Assembly (NCBI RefSeq): GCF_014084125.1
Contig: NZ_CP048405.1
Span: 2,356,001 to 2,420,000 of the forward strand
Length of the DNA stretch: 64,000 nucleotides
Direction: 5' to 3'
Source: Streptacidiphilus sp. PB12-B1b
GTDB lineage: Bacteria; Actinomycetota; Actinomycetes; Streptomycetales; Streptomycetaceae
How positions within the stretch are numbered: the first letter of the stretch is position 1; each line of letters begins with the position of its first letter. The notes beneath the pieces were generated by a model that had not been told where the DNA came from, searched no databases, and saw nothing but the letters and a program-made list of their open reading frames with translations. Position numbers and translations under genes: made by a program. This document shows, in pieces, positions 26,949 through 35,684 of this stretch.

Positions 26949-27617
26949 ATGCCCCACGTCTCCCCGCTTGCCCTGCTCGACCCCCTGCTCGGCGAGGCCG
27001 AGCCCGCCGCCGCGACCGCCGACGGCTCGGTGCCCCGGCTGCGCGCGGTGCCCACGCAGCTGACCGCGCCGCTGCACGCGGCCATCCCGTCGGTCGCGCT
27101 GGCGACGCCCACCGCCGCCGGCGTCTACCGGCTGCCGGACGCCACGCCGGACGCCGGCATGGTCGGCTACCTGGTCCTCGTCCCGGTCGGCACCGAGCTG
27201 GACGTGACCGCCGTCCCGGCGCGGCAGCCCGCACCGCAGCCGTACGCGTACCCGCACGCGCAGCCGACGGAGCCGGCCGCGCATCCGCTCCAGGCCGCCG
27301 CCCAGCCGCAGGGCCGGGCCGGGACGGGCGCGGGCATCGACCTCGACCTGGAGCGCCGGATCGCCCGGGTCGACGGCGAACTCCTCGAACTCACCTACCT
27401 GGAGTTCGAACTGCTCGCCCACCTGACCGCCAACCCGCACCGCGTGCACACCCGCGACCACCTGGTCTCGGCGGTGTGGGGCTACGGCCACGTCGGTGAC
27501 GGGCGCACGGTGGATGTCCATGTCGCCCGGCTGCGGCGGAAGTTGGGACGCCACCGGGAGGGCATCGTCACCGTCCGCCGGGTCGGCTACAAGTACGTTC
27601 CGGCCAGCACCAGGTGA
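26949..27617 (+). CDS. OmpR-type winged-helix DNA-binding protein without receiver domain
   Basis: 222 residues, ATG 26949. Residues about 130-222 are a complete Trans_reg_C (OmpR/PhoB) domain: LDLERRIARVDGELLELTYLEFELLAHLTANPHRVHTRDHLVSAVWGYGH, then the recognition helix GDGRTVDVHVARLRRKLG and the wing RRVGYKYVP. The N-terminal half has no phosphorylatable receiver; instead there is a region with PAAATADGSVPRLRAVPTQLTAPLH and a GMVGYLVLVPVGTELD strand, of unknown fold, then a Pro/Gln/Ala linker. Orphan proteins of this shape occur in streptomycetes; no kinase partner is next to it. It converges on the ABC-F gene, with a shared terminator. Confidence 0.88.
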   Translation: MPHVSPLALLDPLLGEAEPAAATADGSVPRLRAVPTQLTAPLHAAIPSVALATPTAAGVYRLPDATPDAGMVGYLVLVPVGTELDVTAVPARQPAPQPYAYPHAQPTEPAAHPLQAAAQPQGRAGTGAGIDLDLERRIARVDGELLELTYLEFELLAHLTANPHRVHTRDHLVSAVWGYGHVGDGRTVDVHVARLRRKLGRHREGIVTVRRVGYKYVPASTR

Positions 27618-27627
27618 CGCCTGATCA

Positions 27628-27669
27628 GGCCGACGGGCGGATCATTCCTGGCTGATCCGCCCGTCGGCC
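27628..27669. terminator. Bidirectional terminator overlapping the ABC-F stop codon
   Basis: 17-bp perfect stem (27628-27644 with 27653-27669), 8-nt loop. The last codons of the ABC-F gene (stop at 27642-27644) are part of the stem, so it serves both convergent transcripts. Confidence 0.88.
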
Positions 27670-29294
27670 ACCCTGATCCGGCGGTTGGTCCGGACTGCCT
27701 CCAGCATCCGCCGGTCGTGGGTGACCAGCAGCAGCGTGCCGTTGTACGAGTCCAGCGCCGACTCCAACTGCTCGATGGCGGGCAGGTCCAGATGGTTCGT
27801 CGGCTCGTCCAGCACCAGCAGATTCACCCCGCGCCCCTGGAGCAGCGCCAGCGCGGCGCGGGTGCGCTCGCCGGGCGACAGGCTGGCGGCCGGGCGCAGT
27901 ACATGGGCCGCGCGCAGCCCGAACTTGGCCAGCAGGGTGCGCACTTCGGCGACCGGCAGGTCGGGGACGGCCGCGCCGAACGCGTCGATCAGCGGCTGGT
28001 CGTCCGTGCCGTGACCCCCGAAGATCTGTCCACGGGCCTGGTCCACCTCGCCGACCACCACGCCCGGGCCGAGCGCCGCCTGCCCGGAGTCCAGCGGCAG
28101 CCGGCCCAGCAGCGCGGCCAGCAGCGTGGACTTGCCGGAGCCGTTGGCGCCGGTGATGGCGACCCGGTCCGCCCAGTCGATCTGCAGATCCACCGGCCCG
28201 AAGGCGAAGTCGCCGCGCCGGGCCTGCGCGCCGCGCAGCGTCGCCACCACCGCGCCGGAGCGCGGTGCGGCGGCGATCTCCATCCGCAGCTCCCACTCCT
28301 TGCGGGGCTCCTCGACCACGTCCAGGCGCTCGATCAGCCGCTGCGTCTGCCGGGCCTTCGCGGCCTGCTTCTCGGTGGACTCGCTGCGGAACGCCTTGCC
28401 GATCTTGTCGTTGTCCGGTGACTTGCGGCGGGCGTTCTTGACGCCCTTCTCCATCCAGGACCGCTGCATCCGGGCGCGGGCCTCCAGCGAGGACACCGTG
28501 TCGGCGTACTCGTCGTACTCGGCGCGGGCGTGGCGGCGCGCGGTCTCGCGCTCTTCCAGGTACGCCGCGTAGCCGCCGCCGAAGTGGTTGACCTGCTGCT
28601 GGGCCAGGTCCAGCTCCAGCACCCGGGTGACGGTGCGGGCCAGGAACTCGCGGTCGTGGCTGATCACCACGGTGCCCGCGCGCAGGCCGGTGACGAAGGA
28701 CTCCAGCCGCTCCAGGCCGTCCAGGTCCAGGTCGTTGGTGGGCTCGTCGAGCAGGAACAGGTCGTAGCGGCTGAGCAGCAGGGACGCCAGGCCCGCGCGG
28801 GCGGCCTGGCCGCCGGAGAGGGCGGTCATCGGCAGGTCCAGGCTGACGGTCAGGCCGAGGTCGGCGGCGACCTCCTCGGCGCGCTCGTCCAGGTCCGCGC
28901 CGCCGAGGTCCAGCCAGCGGTCCAGGGCGGTGGAGTAGGCGTCGTCCGCCCCCGGGTCGCCGTCGACCAGGCCCTGGGTGGCGGCGTCCAGCGCGGCCTG
29001 CGCCCCGGTGACGCCGGTGCGGCGGCCGAGGAAGGCGCGCACGGACTCGCCCGGGCGGCGCTCCGGCTCCTGCGGCAGGTGCCCGACGCTCGCGGCGGGC
29101 GGGCTCAGCCGCAGCGAACCCGCCTCGGGCGCGTCCAGTCCGGCCAGCAGCCGCAGCAGCGTGGACTTGCCGGCGCCGTTGACGCCGACCAGGCCGACCA
29201 CGTCGCCGGGGGCGACGACCAGGTCGAGGCCGGAGAAGAGGACACGGTCACCGTGTCCGGCGGTGAGGTCTTTGGCGACCAGGGTGGCAGTCAT
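27642..29294 (-). CDS. ABC-F family ATPase
   Basis: 550 residues if it starts at ATG 29294 (MTATLVAKDL), where the first ABC domain begins; upstream in-frame starts only add a Pro-rich tail. Two ABC domains in tandem with no membrane part. ABC1: Walker A GVNGAGKSTLLRLLAG, signature LSGGQAARAGLASLLL, Walker B LFLLDEPTNDLD. ABC2: Walker A GANGSGKSTLLAALLG, signature LSPGERTRAALALLQG, Walker B LLVLDEPTNHLD. The linker between them holds the P-site tRNA interaction motif region (SWMEKGVKNARRKSPDNDK, charged). ABC-F proteins act on the ribosome: either as translation factors (EttA-like) or as antibiotic-resistance proteins. The short linker argues against a classic macrolide ARE but does not settle it. 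Confidence 0.95.
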   Translation of the reverse strand: MTATLVAKDLTAGHGDRVLFSGLDLVVAPGDVVGLVGVNGAGKSTLLRLLAGLDAPEAGSLRLSPPAASVGHLPQEPERRPGESVRAFLGRRTGVTGAQAALDAATQGLVDGDPGADDAYSTALDRWLDLGGADLDERAEEVAADLGLTVSLDLPMTALSGGQAARAGLASLLLSRYDLFLLDEPTNDLDLDGLERLESFVTGLRAGTVVISHDREFLARTVTRVLELDLAQQQVNHFGGGYAAYLEERETARRHARAEYDEYADTVSSLEARARMQRSWMEKGVKNARRKSPDNDKIGKAFRSESTEKQAAKARQTQRLIERLDVVEEPRKEWELRMEIAAAPRSGAVVATLRGAQARRGDFAFGPVDLQIDWADRVAITGANGSGKSTLLAALLGRLPLDSGQAALGPGVVVGEVDQARGQIFGGHGTDDQPLIDAFGAAVPDLPVAEVRTLLAKFGLRAAHVLRPAASLSPGERTRAALALLQGRGVNLLVLDEPTNHLDLPAIEQLESALDSYNGTLLLVTHDRRMLEAVRTNRRIRVADGRISQE

Positions 29295-29419
29295 CAGGAC
29301 ACCGATCCTATCGGCAGCGGCTGCGGGCCCCGGCCGGGCCGGGTGCGGCATGATCGGCTCGGGCCGAGCACGGCCCGGCGGTCCCGGGGCGAGCGTGAGC
29401 GTGAGGAAGAGGTCGGGAG

Positions 29420-30802
29420 ATGGCCACAGCAGACGGCACACACGGCAACCACGGCAGCCGGGGCGGCGGCACCGACGGCGACCGGCGCGGCGACGAGGCG
29501 GTGCGGTTCACCTCCGAGCTGATCCGGATCGACACGACCAACCGCGGCGGCGGCGACTGCCGGGAGCGTCCGGCCGCCGAGTACGCGGCCGAGCGGCTGG
29601 CCGAGGCGGGCCTGTCGCCGCTGGTGCTGGAGTCCGCACCGGGCCGCGCCAACGTCGTCGCCCGGATCGGCGGCAGCGAGCCCGGCCTGCCCGCGCTGCT
29701 GGTCCACGGCCACCTGGACGTGGTCCCGGCGCAGGCCGAGGACTGGAGCGTGCCGCCGTTCAGCGGCGAGATCCGGGACGGCGTGGTGTGGGGGCGCGGC
29801 GCGGTCGACATGAAGGGCATGGACGCGATGATGCTGGCCGTCGTCCGCGCCTGGGCCCGGGAGCGGCGCGGCCCGCGCCGGGACGTGGTGCTGTGCTTCA
29901 CCGCCGACGAGGAGGACAGCGCGGCGGCCGGGGCCGACTGGCTGGTGCGGCAGCACGCCGACCTGTTCGAGGGCTGCACCGAGGCGGTCGGCGAGTCCGG
30001 CGCGTACACCGTGCACACCGGCGCCGGGCAGCGGCTCTACCCGGTCGCGGCGGGGGAGCGCGGCACCGGCTGGCTGAGGCTGACCGCGCGCGGCACCGCC
30101 GGGCACGGCTCCAAGGTCAACCACGCCAACGCGGTCACCCGGCTGGCGGCGGCGGTCACCCGGATCGGTGAGCACGCCTGGCCGGTGCGGATCACCCCGA
30201 CCGTCCGGGAGGCGCTGCTCGCCGTCGGCGCGGCCACCGGCGTCCCGCTGGAGCCGGACGAGGTGGACGACCCGGGCTTCGACGCCGACGGCTACCTGGC
30301 CAAGCTCGACCCGGCGGCGGCCAAGCTGATCGCCGCGACCGTCCGCAACAGCGCCAACCCGACCGTCCTGCAGGCCGGCTACAAGACCAACGTCATCCCC
30401 GGGCTGGCCGTCGCCGAGATCGACGGGCGGACCCTGCCGGGCCTGACGGGCGAGTTCGAGGCCGTCCTGGACGAGCTGACCGGGCCCGACGTCGACTGGT
30501 CCTACCTGCACCGGGAGACCGCGTTGACCGCGCCGGTCGACTCGCCGACCTTCGCCGCCATGGGCGAGGCGCTGCTGGCGCACGACCCCGGGGCGGCCGT
30601 GGTGCCGTTCTGCATGTCCGGCGGCACCGACGCCAAGCAGTTCTCCCGGCTCGGCATCACCGGCTACGGCTTCTCGCCGCTGCGGCTGCCGCCCGGCTAC
30701 GACTTCCAGGGGCTGTTCCACGGCGTGGACGAGCGGGTTCCGGCCGAGGCGCTGCGCTTCGGCGCGGCGGTGCTGGACGACTTCCTGAGCACCGTCGGCT
30801 GA
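29420..30802 (+). CDS. M20 family zinc peptidase/deacylase
   Basis: 460 residues, ATG 29420 with a GGGAGATGG-like context; divergent from the ABC-F gene. M20 fold: the metal ligands are in LLVHGHLDVVPAQ (His/Asp), WGRGAVDMKGMDAMML (bridging Asp), CFTADEEDSAAAGADWL (Glu-Glu, catalytic general base), and the final SGGTDAKQFSRLGITGYGFSP (His replaced by later GLFHGVDERVP). The dimerisation domain is inserted near residues 190-330. Proteins of this group hydrolyse dipeptides or acylated amino acids. No signal peptide, so cytoplasmic. The first about 25 residues are Gly/Asp-rich and probably disordered. Confidence 0.93.
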   Translation: MATADGTHGNHGSRGGGTDGDRRGDEAVRFTSELIRIDTTNRGGGDCRERPAAEYAAERLAEAGLSPLVLESAPGRANVVARIGGSEPGLPALLVHGHLDVVPAQAEDWSVPPFSGEIRDGVVWGRGAVDMKGMDAMMLAVVRAWARERRGPRRDVVLCFTADEEDSAAAGADWLVRQHADLFEGCTEAVGESGAYTVHTGAGQRLYPVAAGERGTGWLRLTARGTAGHGSKVNHANAVTRLAAAVTRIGEHAWPVRITPTVREALLAVGAATGVPLEPDEVDDPGFDADGYLAKLDPAAAKLIAATVRNSANPTVLQAGYKTNVIPGLAVAEIDGRTLPGLTGEFEAVLDELTGPDVDWSYLHRETALTAPVDSPTFAAMGEALLAHDPGAAVVPFCMSGGTDAKQFSRLGITGYGFSPLRLPPGYDFQGLFHGVDERVPAEALRFGAAVLDDFLSTVG

Positions 30803-30828
30803 TCAGCGCAGAGGCTGATCAGCGCAGA
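30797..30828. repeat. 16-bp perfect tandem duplication over the M20 stop codon
   Basis: GGCTGATCAGCGCAGA twice in direct contact (30797-30812, 30813-30828). Each unit contains the palindrome GCTGATCAGC. The first copy includes the TGA stop. Confidence 0.8.
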
Positions 30829-30908
30829 GACGGCGGACGGCCGGGGGAACGGTCCACGACGCAGGACCGTTGAGGGGGTGCAATGCACCGACTGAGAGGT
30901 TGCTGAAG

Positions 30909-32039
30909 ATGCGGCGGGCACGAGCGGGCGCCATAGCGGTAGCACTGGGCGCGGTCACGGCGGGAGCCGCGGCGGCCCGGGCCGCGCGCGAGGTTCCTGT
31001 GGCGATGGGAGGCGACCCGACCAGGGGCGCACGCGGCGAACGGATGCGGAACTCGCCCCGCTACCGGGACGGCGTCTTCCACAACCCCCCGGCCCCGGCC
31101 CGTCCGGCCGCGTCCGGCGGCGGCGGCGCGGCCATCCTGCGCGAGCTGCTGCTCGGCAAGCAGCTGCGGCACCCCTCCCGGCCGATCCCGGTGGTGCGCG
31201 GGGTGGTCGGTGACTCCGAGGCCGACCCGGAGCTGGCGGTCACCTGGTTCGGGCACTCCACCGCGCTGCTGGAGATCGAGGGGCAGCGGCTGCTGCTCGA
31301 CCCGGTGTGGAGCGAGCGCTGCTCGCCCTCGCAGTCGGCCGGGCCCCGCCGGATGCACCAACCGCCGCTGGACATCGAGGAGTTGCCCAGAATCGACGCG
31401 GTCGTCATCTCCCACGACCACTACGACCACCTGGACATGCACAGCGTCCGGGCGATCGCCCGGACCCAGCCGCACACCCGCTTCCTGGTGCCGCTGGGCG
31501 TGGGCGCGCACCTGGAGCGCTGGGGCATCGACCTCGCCCGGGTGGACGAACTCGACTGGGAGGAGGAGGCGCAGATCGGCGCCCTGCGCGTGGTCTGCAC
31601 CTCAGCCCACCACTTCTCCGGCCGAGGCTTCGCCAACAACGGGACGCTGTGGAGCTCCTGGGCGGTCGTCGGCGCCGAGCACCGGGTGTTCTACAGCGGC
31701 GACTCCGGCTACTTCGACGGCTTCGCGGCCACCGGCGAGGCCCACGGCCCGTTCGACCTCACCCTGGTGCAGATCGGCGCCTACAGCGACCACTGGTGGG
31801 ACATCCACATGACGCCCGAGGAGGGCGTCAGCACCCACCTGGACGTCCGCGGCGGGCTGATGGTGCCGGTGCACTGGTGCACCTTCGTTCTCGGGCTGCA
31901 CGACTGGTCGGAGCCGGTCGAGCGGCTCTGCGCCGACGCCGACGCCCGGGGCGTCCAGGTGGCCGTGCCGCGCCCGGGCGAGCGGATCGAGGTGGCCCGG
32001 CCGCCGAAGCTGGACCACTGGTGGCGCGCGGTCGTCTGA
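30909..32039 (+). CDS. MBL-fold hydrolase, NAPE-PLD/UlaG-like
   Basis: 376 residues, ATG 30909. The N-terminus (RRARAGAIAVALGAVTAGAAAARAA) is a hydrophobic signal or anchor with a basic start. The metallo-beta-lactamase core has the metal motif VVISHDHYDHLD (HxHxDH), with VTWFGHSTALLEIEGQRLLLDPVW before it, CTSAHHFSGRGFANNGTLW and FYSGDSGYFDGF after it, and VPVHWCTFVLG with the last His. Members cleave phospholipid-type or lactone substrates (N-acyl-PE phospholipase D family in eukaryotes). It follows the M20 gene after about 100 bp on the same strand. Confidence 0.9.
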   Translation: MRRARAGAIAVALGAVTAGAAAARAAREVPVAMGGDPTRGARGERMRNSPRYRDGVFHNPPAPARPAASGGGGAAILRELLLGKQLRHPSRPIPVVRGVVGDSEADPELAVTWFGHSTALLEIEGQRLLLDPVWSERCSPSQSAGPRRMHQPPLDIEELPRIDAVVISHDHYDHLDMHSVRAIARTQPHTRFLVPLGVGAHLERWGIDLARVDELDWEEEAQIGALRVVCTSAHHFSGRGFANNGTLWSSWAVVGAEHRVFYSGDSGYFDGFAATGEAHGPFDLTLVQIGAYSDHWWDIHMTPEEGVSTHLDVRGGLMVPVHWCTFVLGLHDWSEPVERLCADADARGVQVAVPRPGERIEVARPPKLDHWWRAVV

Positions 32040-32092
32040 CCCCGGCGGCGCGGCGGCGCGGCGGGCGCCCAGGGCCTCACGTCCTCACGGCC

Positions 32093-32689
32093 TCACGGCA
32101 GCGGCAGCGAGGCCCAGACGATCTTGCCGCCGGACGGGGTGCGCTCCACGTCGCACACCCCGCCCGCCTCCTCGGTGATCGCCCGCACCAGCAGCAGCCC
32201 CCGGCCGCCGGTGCGGGCGAAGTCGTTCTGCAGCGGCTGCGGACGGTAGGGGTGGCTGTCCTCCACGGACAGCCGCACCCAGCCCGCGCCGATCACCGCC
32301 TCCACCACGATCTGCGGCGACAGCAGCGCGGCGTGCCGCACCGCGTTGGTGACCAGCTCGGAGACGATCAGCAGCAGCCCCTCGACCAGCCCGGCGTAGC
32401 GGGGGCCGGTCAGCCCCTGGGCGGTCAGCAGGTCCCGTACCGCGTGCCGGGCCTGCGGCACCGAGACGTCCACAGCGGGCGCGGCGAACCGCCAGACGCC
32501 CTCGACCCCCGGCGGTCCGGCTGCGGCGGCGGGCTCCCGGGCGGGCGGCGGCGCCGCCGGTGCGGGGACCGGTCCTGGGACGGGATCGTGCGGGGCGTCT
32601 CCTCGGACGTGCATTCTGGTGCCGCCATCCTCTGTGCGTACGAGCCCCGAACGGTCCTCGGACTCCGCTCCGGTCGGCTCATCAGACAT
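32093..32689 (-). CDS. RsbW-like ATP-binding protein (HATPase)
   Basis: 198 residues if it starts at ATG 32689; further in-frame starts exist up to 32881 but that extension is Arg-rich and unlike the family. The first 60 residues are Pro/Ala-rich and disordered. The HATPase domain occupies residues about 70-195: N-box VEGLLLIVSELVTNAVRHA, the GxG-type region DFARTGGRGLLLVRAITEEAG, and GGKIVWASLP at the end. In streptomycetes these single-domain kinases bind anti-anti-sigma or BldG-like factors; no partner gene is adjacent. Protein activity is inferred from the motif set only. Confidence 0.88.
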   Translation of the reverse strand: MSDEPTGAESEDRSGLVRTEDGGTRMHVRGDAPHDPVPGPVPAPAAPPPAREPAAAAGPPGVEGVWRFAAPAVDVSVPQARHAVRDLLTAQGLTGPRYAGLVEGLLLIVSELVTNAVRHAALLSPQIVVEAVIGAGWVRLSVEDSHPYRPQPLQNDFARTGGRGLLLVRAITEEAGGVCDVERTPSGGKIVWASLPLP

Positions 32690-32906
32690 CAGAGCGGTGA
32701 TCACCCTGTGCATCCGTGCAGATGCACAAAGTGCTCGCTTCTTGGCGGCCGTTGACAGGCTGCGCCCGCCCCGCGGCGTCTTTCGGACGTTCTCGGCGGC
32801 AAGCCGTGCCGACGCCTGCACGCGCCCGCACACCGCCCGGCGGACGCCGGGCCGGGCGCCGCGCAGCGCGGTCGGGAGCACTCTGTTTCCTTGGTATTGT
32901 TTTCCC

Positions 32907-32936
32907 TGTCAGCGCGACGGCAGCACAGCGCTGACA
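32907..32936. repeat. Inverted repeat upstream of tRNA-Leu
   Basis: TGTCAGCGC / GCGCTGACA, 9-bp perfect arms with a 12-nt spacer, 9 bp before the tRNA gene and just after an A/T-rich stretch (32884-32905) that probably holds the tRNA promoter. Confidence 0.55.
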
Positions 32937-32944
32937 AGCCCGAT

Positions 32945-33027
32945 GCGCGGGTGGCGGAATGGCAGACGCGCTAGCTTGAGGTGCTAGTGCCCTTCGGGGC
33001 GTGGGGGTTCAAGTCCCCCCTCGCGCA
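32945..33027 (+). tRNA. tRNA-Leu (anticodon GAG)
   Basis: 83 nt, class II tRNA. Acceptor stem GCGCGGG pairs with CTCGCGC; D-arm region follows; anticodon stem CTAGC/GCTAG encloses the loop TTGAGGT, anticodon GAG at 32978-32980; the variable arm (TGCCCTTCGGGGCG) is long, as expected for Leu; T-arm GGGGG-TTCAAGT-CCCCC. CCA is not encoded. It decodes CUC/CUU. Confidence 0.97.
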
Positions 33028-33036
33028 CAGAATGCA

Positions 33037-33080
33037 GGGGCCGGTCGGAGTGGCATGATGCCGCTCGGACCGGCCCCTTT
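33037..33080 (+). terminator. Terminator after tRNA-Leu
   Basis: 18-bp stem (33037-33054 with 33060-33077) with one mismatch and one G-U pair, 5-nt loop, followed by TTT. It begins 9 bp after the tRNA 3' end. Confidence 0.85.
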
Positions 33081-33116
33081 CGCATGCCCGCGTCGCCCGC
33101 CCCCGAAGAGGCATGG

Positions 33117-33146
33117 TTGCGCCTGTGGAGCAACTAGATGTAGATA
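33117..33146 (+). promoter_or_regulatory. Candidate promoter of the cyclopropane-synthase family gene
   Basis: TTGCGC (33117-33122), 18-bp spacer, TAGATA (33141-33146). Five of six bases match the TAGRRT -10 type. It sits in an A/T-richer patch, about 135 bp before the ATG at 33281. Confidence 0.45.
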
Positions 33147-33280
33147 ACAACGTATGCACGGGGCTGCAGGGGTCGGCGGGGAATACCGCCGGGTCCGGAC
33201 GCGTCTGCTCCCTTGGAGGATCCCGTGTCGCGTGACATGTCGCCGCTCTGACGCTTGTGATGATTCGGAGGCTGGTACTC

Positions 33281-34576
33281 ATGGCTGATGCAGCCGGTCG
33301 GCTCGCCGCGCTGGTGGGCGAGGTGCTGGGGGCGCCGCTGCCGCTGCGGCTGCGGGCCTGGGACGGCAGCGAGACCGGGCCGACGGACACGCCCGTCCTG
33401 GTCCTGCGCAGCCGCCGGGCGCTGCACCGGCTGCTGTGGAAGCCCGGCGAGCTGGGCCTCGCCCGGGCCTGGGTGGCCGGCGACATCACCGTCGAGGGCG
33501 ACCTCTACCGTGCGCTGGACCTGATGGCGCCGGTGGTGTGGCAGCACGGCGAGCACCTGCCCGAGCGGCTCTCGCTGCGTGATCCCCGCCTGTTCCGGCT
33601 GGCCGGAAGGGCGCTGGCGCTCGCCGGGCCGTCGCTGCCGCCGCCGCCCCCGCCGGAGGAGGCCCCCGCCAGCCACGGCGTCAAGCACTCGCTGCGCCGC
33701 GACCGCGAGGCCATCAGCCACCACTACAACGTGGGCAACGACTTCTACGCGCTGGTGCTCGGCCCCTCCCTCGTCTACTCCTGCGGCTACTGGGCCGACC
33801 CGGACGCCACCACCCTGGAGCAGGCGCAGGCCGCCAAGCTCGACCTGATCTGCCGCAAGCTCGCGCTGCGCCCCGGGCAGCGGCTGCTGGACGTCGGCTG
33901 CGGCTGGGGCTCGATGGTGCTGCACGCCGCCGAGCACTACGGGGTGGAGGCGGTCGGCGTCACCATCTCCACCGAGCAGGCCGACCTCGCCCGCAAGCGG
34001 GTGGTGGAGGCCGGGCTGACGGACCGGGTGGAGATCAGGGTGCAGGACTACCGGCAGATCGACGACGGGCCGTTCGACGCCATCTCCTCCATCGGCATGG
34101 CCGAACACGTCGGCACCGAGGCGTACCGGATCTACGCCGAGCAGCTGTTCGGGCTGGTGCGCCCGGGCGGGCGACTGCTCAACCACCAGATCGCCCGCCG
34201 CCCGCAGGCCGACGAGTCGGCGTACGTGATCGACGAGTTCATCGACCGCTACGTCTTCCCCGACGGGGAGCTGGCCCCGGTGGGCACCACCGTCACGCTG
34301 CTGGAGCGGGCCGGCTTCGAGGTGCGGGACGTGGAGTCCATCCGCGAGCACTACGCGCTGACGCTGCGGTCCTGGGTGTCCAACCTGGAGCAGAACTGGG
34401 AGCAGGCGCTGCGGCTGGTCTCGCCCGGCCGGGCCCGGGTGTGGCGGCTCTACATGGCCGCCTCGGCACTGGCGTTCGAGCAGAACGCGATCGGCGTCAA
34501 CCAGGTGCTGGCGGTGCGCAACGCGGCCGGCGGGGTCTCCGGGATGCCGCTGGTGCGCGGCACCTGGGGAGCGTGA
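33281..34576 (+). CDS. Cyclopropane-fatty-acyl-phospholipid synthase family methyltransferase
   Basis: 431 residues, ATG 33281 with GGAGG at 33267-33271. SAM-dependent enzyme that methylenates or methylates unsaturated acyl chains of phospholipids. The N-terminal domain (about 1-140) is the family's lipid-binding part, including WVAGDITVEGDLYRALDLM. After a Pro-rich hinge (SLPPPPPPEEAP) comes RREAISHHYNVGNDFYALVL-type CFA signature (REAISHHYNVGNDFYALVLG), then CGYWADPDATTLEQAQAAKL, the SAM motif LLDVGCGWGS at about 202-212, and SIGMAEHVGTEAY. The bicarbonate-binding Glu/Tyr region is within GMAEHVG. It sits upstream of a LysR regulator, but the spacing (about 25 bp) suggests possible read-through. 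Confidence 0.94.
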   Translation: MADAAGRLAALVGEVLGAPLPLRLRAWDGSETGPTDTPVLVLRSRRALHRLLWKPGELGLARAWVAGDITVEGDLYRALDLMAPVVWQHGEHLPERLSLRDPRLFRLAGRALALAGPSLPPPPPPEEAPASHGVKHSLRRDREAISHHYNVGNDFYALVLGPSLVYSCGYWADPDATTLEQAQAAKLDLICRKLALRPGQRLLDVGCGWGSMVLHAAEHYGVEAVGVTISTEQADLARKRVVEAGLTDRVEIRVQDYRQIDDGPFDAISSIGMAEHVGTEAYRIYAEQLFGLVRPGGRLLNHQIARRPQADESAYVIDEFIDRYVFPDGELAPVGTTVTLLERAGFEVRDVESIREHYALTLRSWVSNLEQNWEQALRLVSPGRARVWRLYMAASALAFEQNAIGVNQVLAVRNAAGGVSGMPLVRGTWGA

Positions 34577-34588
34577 CGCCGCTTCGCA

Positions 34589-34594
34589 TAGGGT
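34589..34594 (+). promoter_or_regulatory. -10 box of a leaderless promoter for the LysR gene
   Basis: TAGGGT ends 7 nt before ATG 34602, with no ribosome site between. This supports a leaderless LysR transcript starting at that ATG and argues against the GTG at 34593. Confidence 0.45.
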
Positions 34595-34601
34595 GACCGT
34601 T

Positions 34602-35648
34602 ATGTCCCCCAGTGGAGCCAGTGCCAGCGGAGTCAGTGCCAAGGGAGCCGGTGCCGACGCAGCCGGTGCGGGTGCGTCGGAAGGCAGCACGCCGGGCGGC
34701 GCGCCGGGCGGCGCGTCCGGCGGCGGCGCGGCCGGGCTGACCGGCGCGCTCGACCTCAACCAGCTGCGCACCTTCCTGGCGGTCTACCGGACCGGGTCGT
34801 TCACCGCCGCGGCCCGGCTGCTCGGGCTGTCGCAGCCCACGGTCACGCTGCAGATCCGGGCGCTGGAGCGGCAGCTGGGCCGTCCGCTGTACGAGCGGCT
34901 GCCGACGGGGGCGGCTCCCAGCGCCATCGCCGACGAGCTGGCGGCGGAGATCGCCGCGCCGCTGGACGCGCTGGCGGCGCTGGACGACCGCGGCCGGGGC
35001 GCCGGGCAGGGGACGACCGCCGCGCCCGTCCACCTGGCCGGTCCGGCCGAGCTGTTCGGCCTGCTGGTGCTGCCCGCGCTGGCGCCGCTGGTCGGGCGGG
35101 GGCTGCGGCTGCGGATCAGCCTGGGCCTGGCCGAGGAGCTGCTGGCCGGGCTGCAGGCGGGCAGTCACGACCTGGTGGTCTCCAGCATCCGCCCGCGCGG
35201 CCGGGCGCTGACCGCGGTCCCGCTGATGGACGAGGAGTTCGTGCTGGTCGCGGCCCCCGCCTGGGCCGAGCGCATCGGCGCGGGCCGGGTCGCGGACGGC
35301 GGCCCGGCCGCGCTGCGCGGCGTGCCGCTGGTGACCTACTCGGAGGAGCTGCCGATCGTCCGCCGGTACTGGCGGCACGTCTTCGGGGTGCGCCCGACCG
35401 GGACGGCGGCGGTGGTCGTCCCGGATCTGCGGGCGGTGCTGGCGGCGGTGGCCGCCGGGGCCGGGGCCAGCGTGCTGCCGCGCTACCTGTGCCGGGCGGA
35501 GCTGGAGTCGGGCGCGCTGGTGCAGCTGCTGGAGATCCCGGACTCGCCGATCAACACGATCTACCTGGTCCAGCGCACCGGCGCGCACGAGCCGCCGCAC
35601 ACCGCGATGGTGCGCGAGCGGCTGTTGCAGGCGGCACGCGACTGGTGA
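34602..35648 (+). CDS. LysR family transcriptional regulator
   Basis: 348 residues from ATG 34602. An unusual N-terminal extension of about 45 residues is made of Ala/Gly/Ser only (SGASASGVSAKGAGADAAG...), then the LysR HTH LDLNQLRTFLAVYRTGSFTAAARLLGLSQPTVTLQIRALERQLGRPLYERL. The C-terminal periplasmic-binding-like effector domain follows (VHLAGPAELFGLLVLPALAPL, LMDEEFVLVAAPAW, LPRYLCRAELESG). Ligand unknown. It converges on the PfpI-like gene 36 bp away; many LysR/PfpI pairs exist but normally they are divergent, so a direct link here is not clear. Confidence 0.93.
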   Translation: MSPSGASASGVSAKGAGADAAGAGASEGSTPGGAPGGASGGGAAGLTGALDLNQLRTFLAVYRTGSFTAAARLLGLSQPTVTLQIRALERQLGRPLYERLPTGAAPSAIADELAAEIAAPLDALAALDDRGRGAGQGTTAAPVHLAGPAELFGLLVLPALAPLVGRGLRLRISLGLAEELLAGLQAGSHDLVVSSIRPRGRALTAVPLMDEEFVLVAAPAWAERIGAGRVADGGPAALRGVPLVTYSEELPIVRRYWRHVFGVRPTGTAAVVVPDLRAVLAAVAAGAGASVLPRYLCRAELESGALVQLLEIPDSPINTIYLVQRTGAHEPPHTAMVRERLLQAARDW

Positions 35649-35684
35649 CGCTCCCCGGCCCCGGCCCCGGTCTCGATCCCGGTC

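Noticed and set aside
32945-33080. Integration site of a mobile element at tRNA-Leu
   Set aside because: No integrase, no repeated 3' end of the tRNA and no change in gene style nearby.
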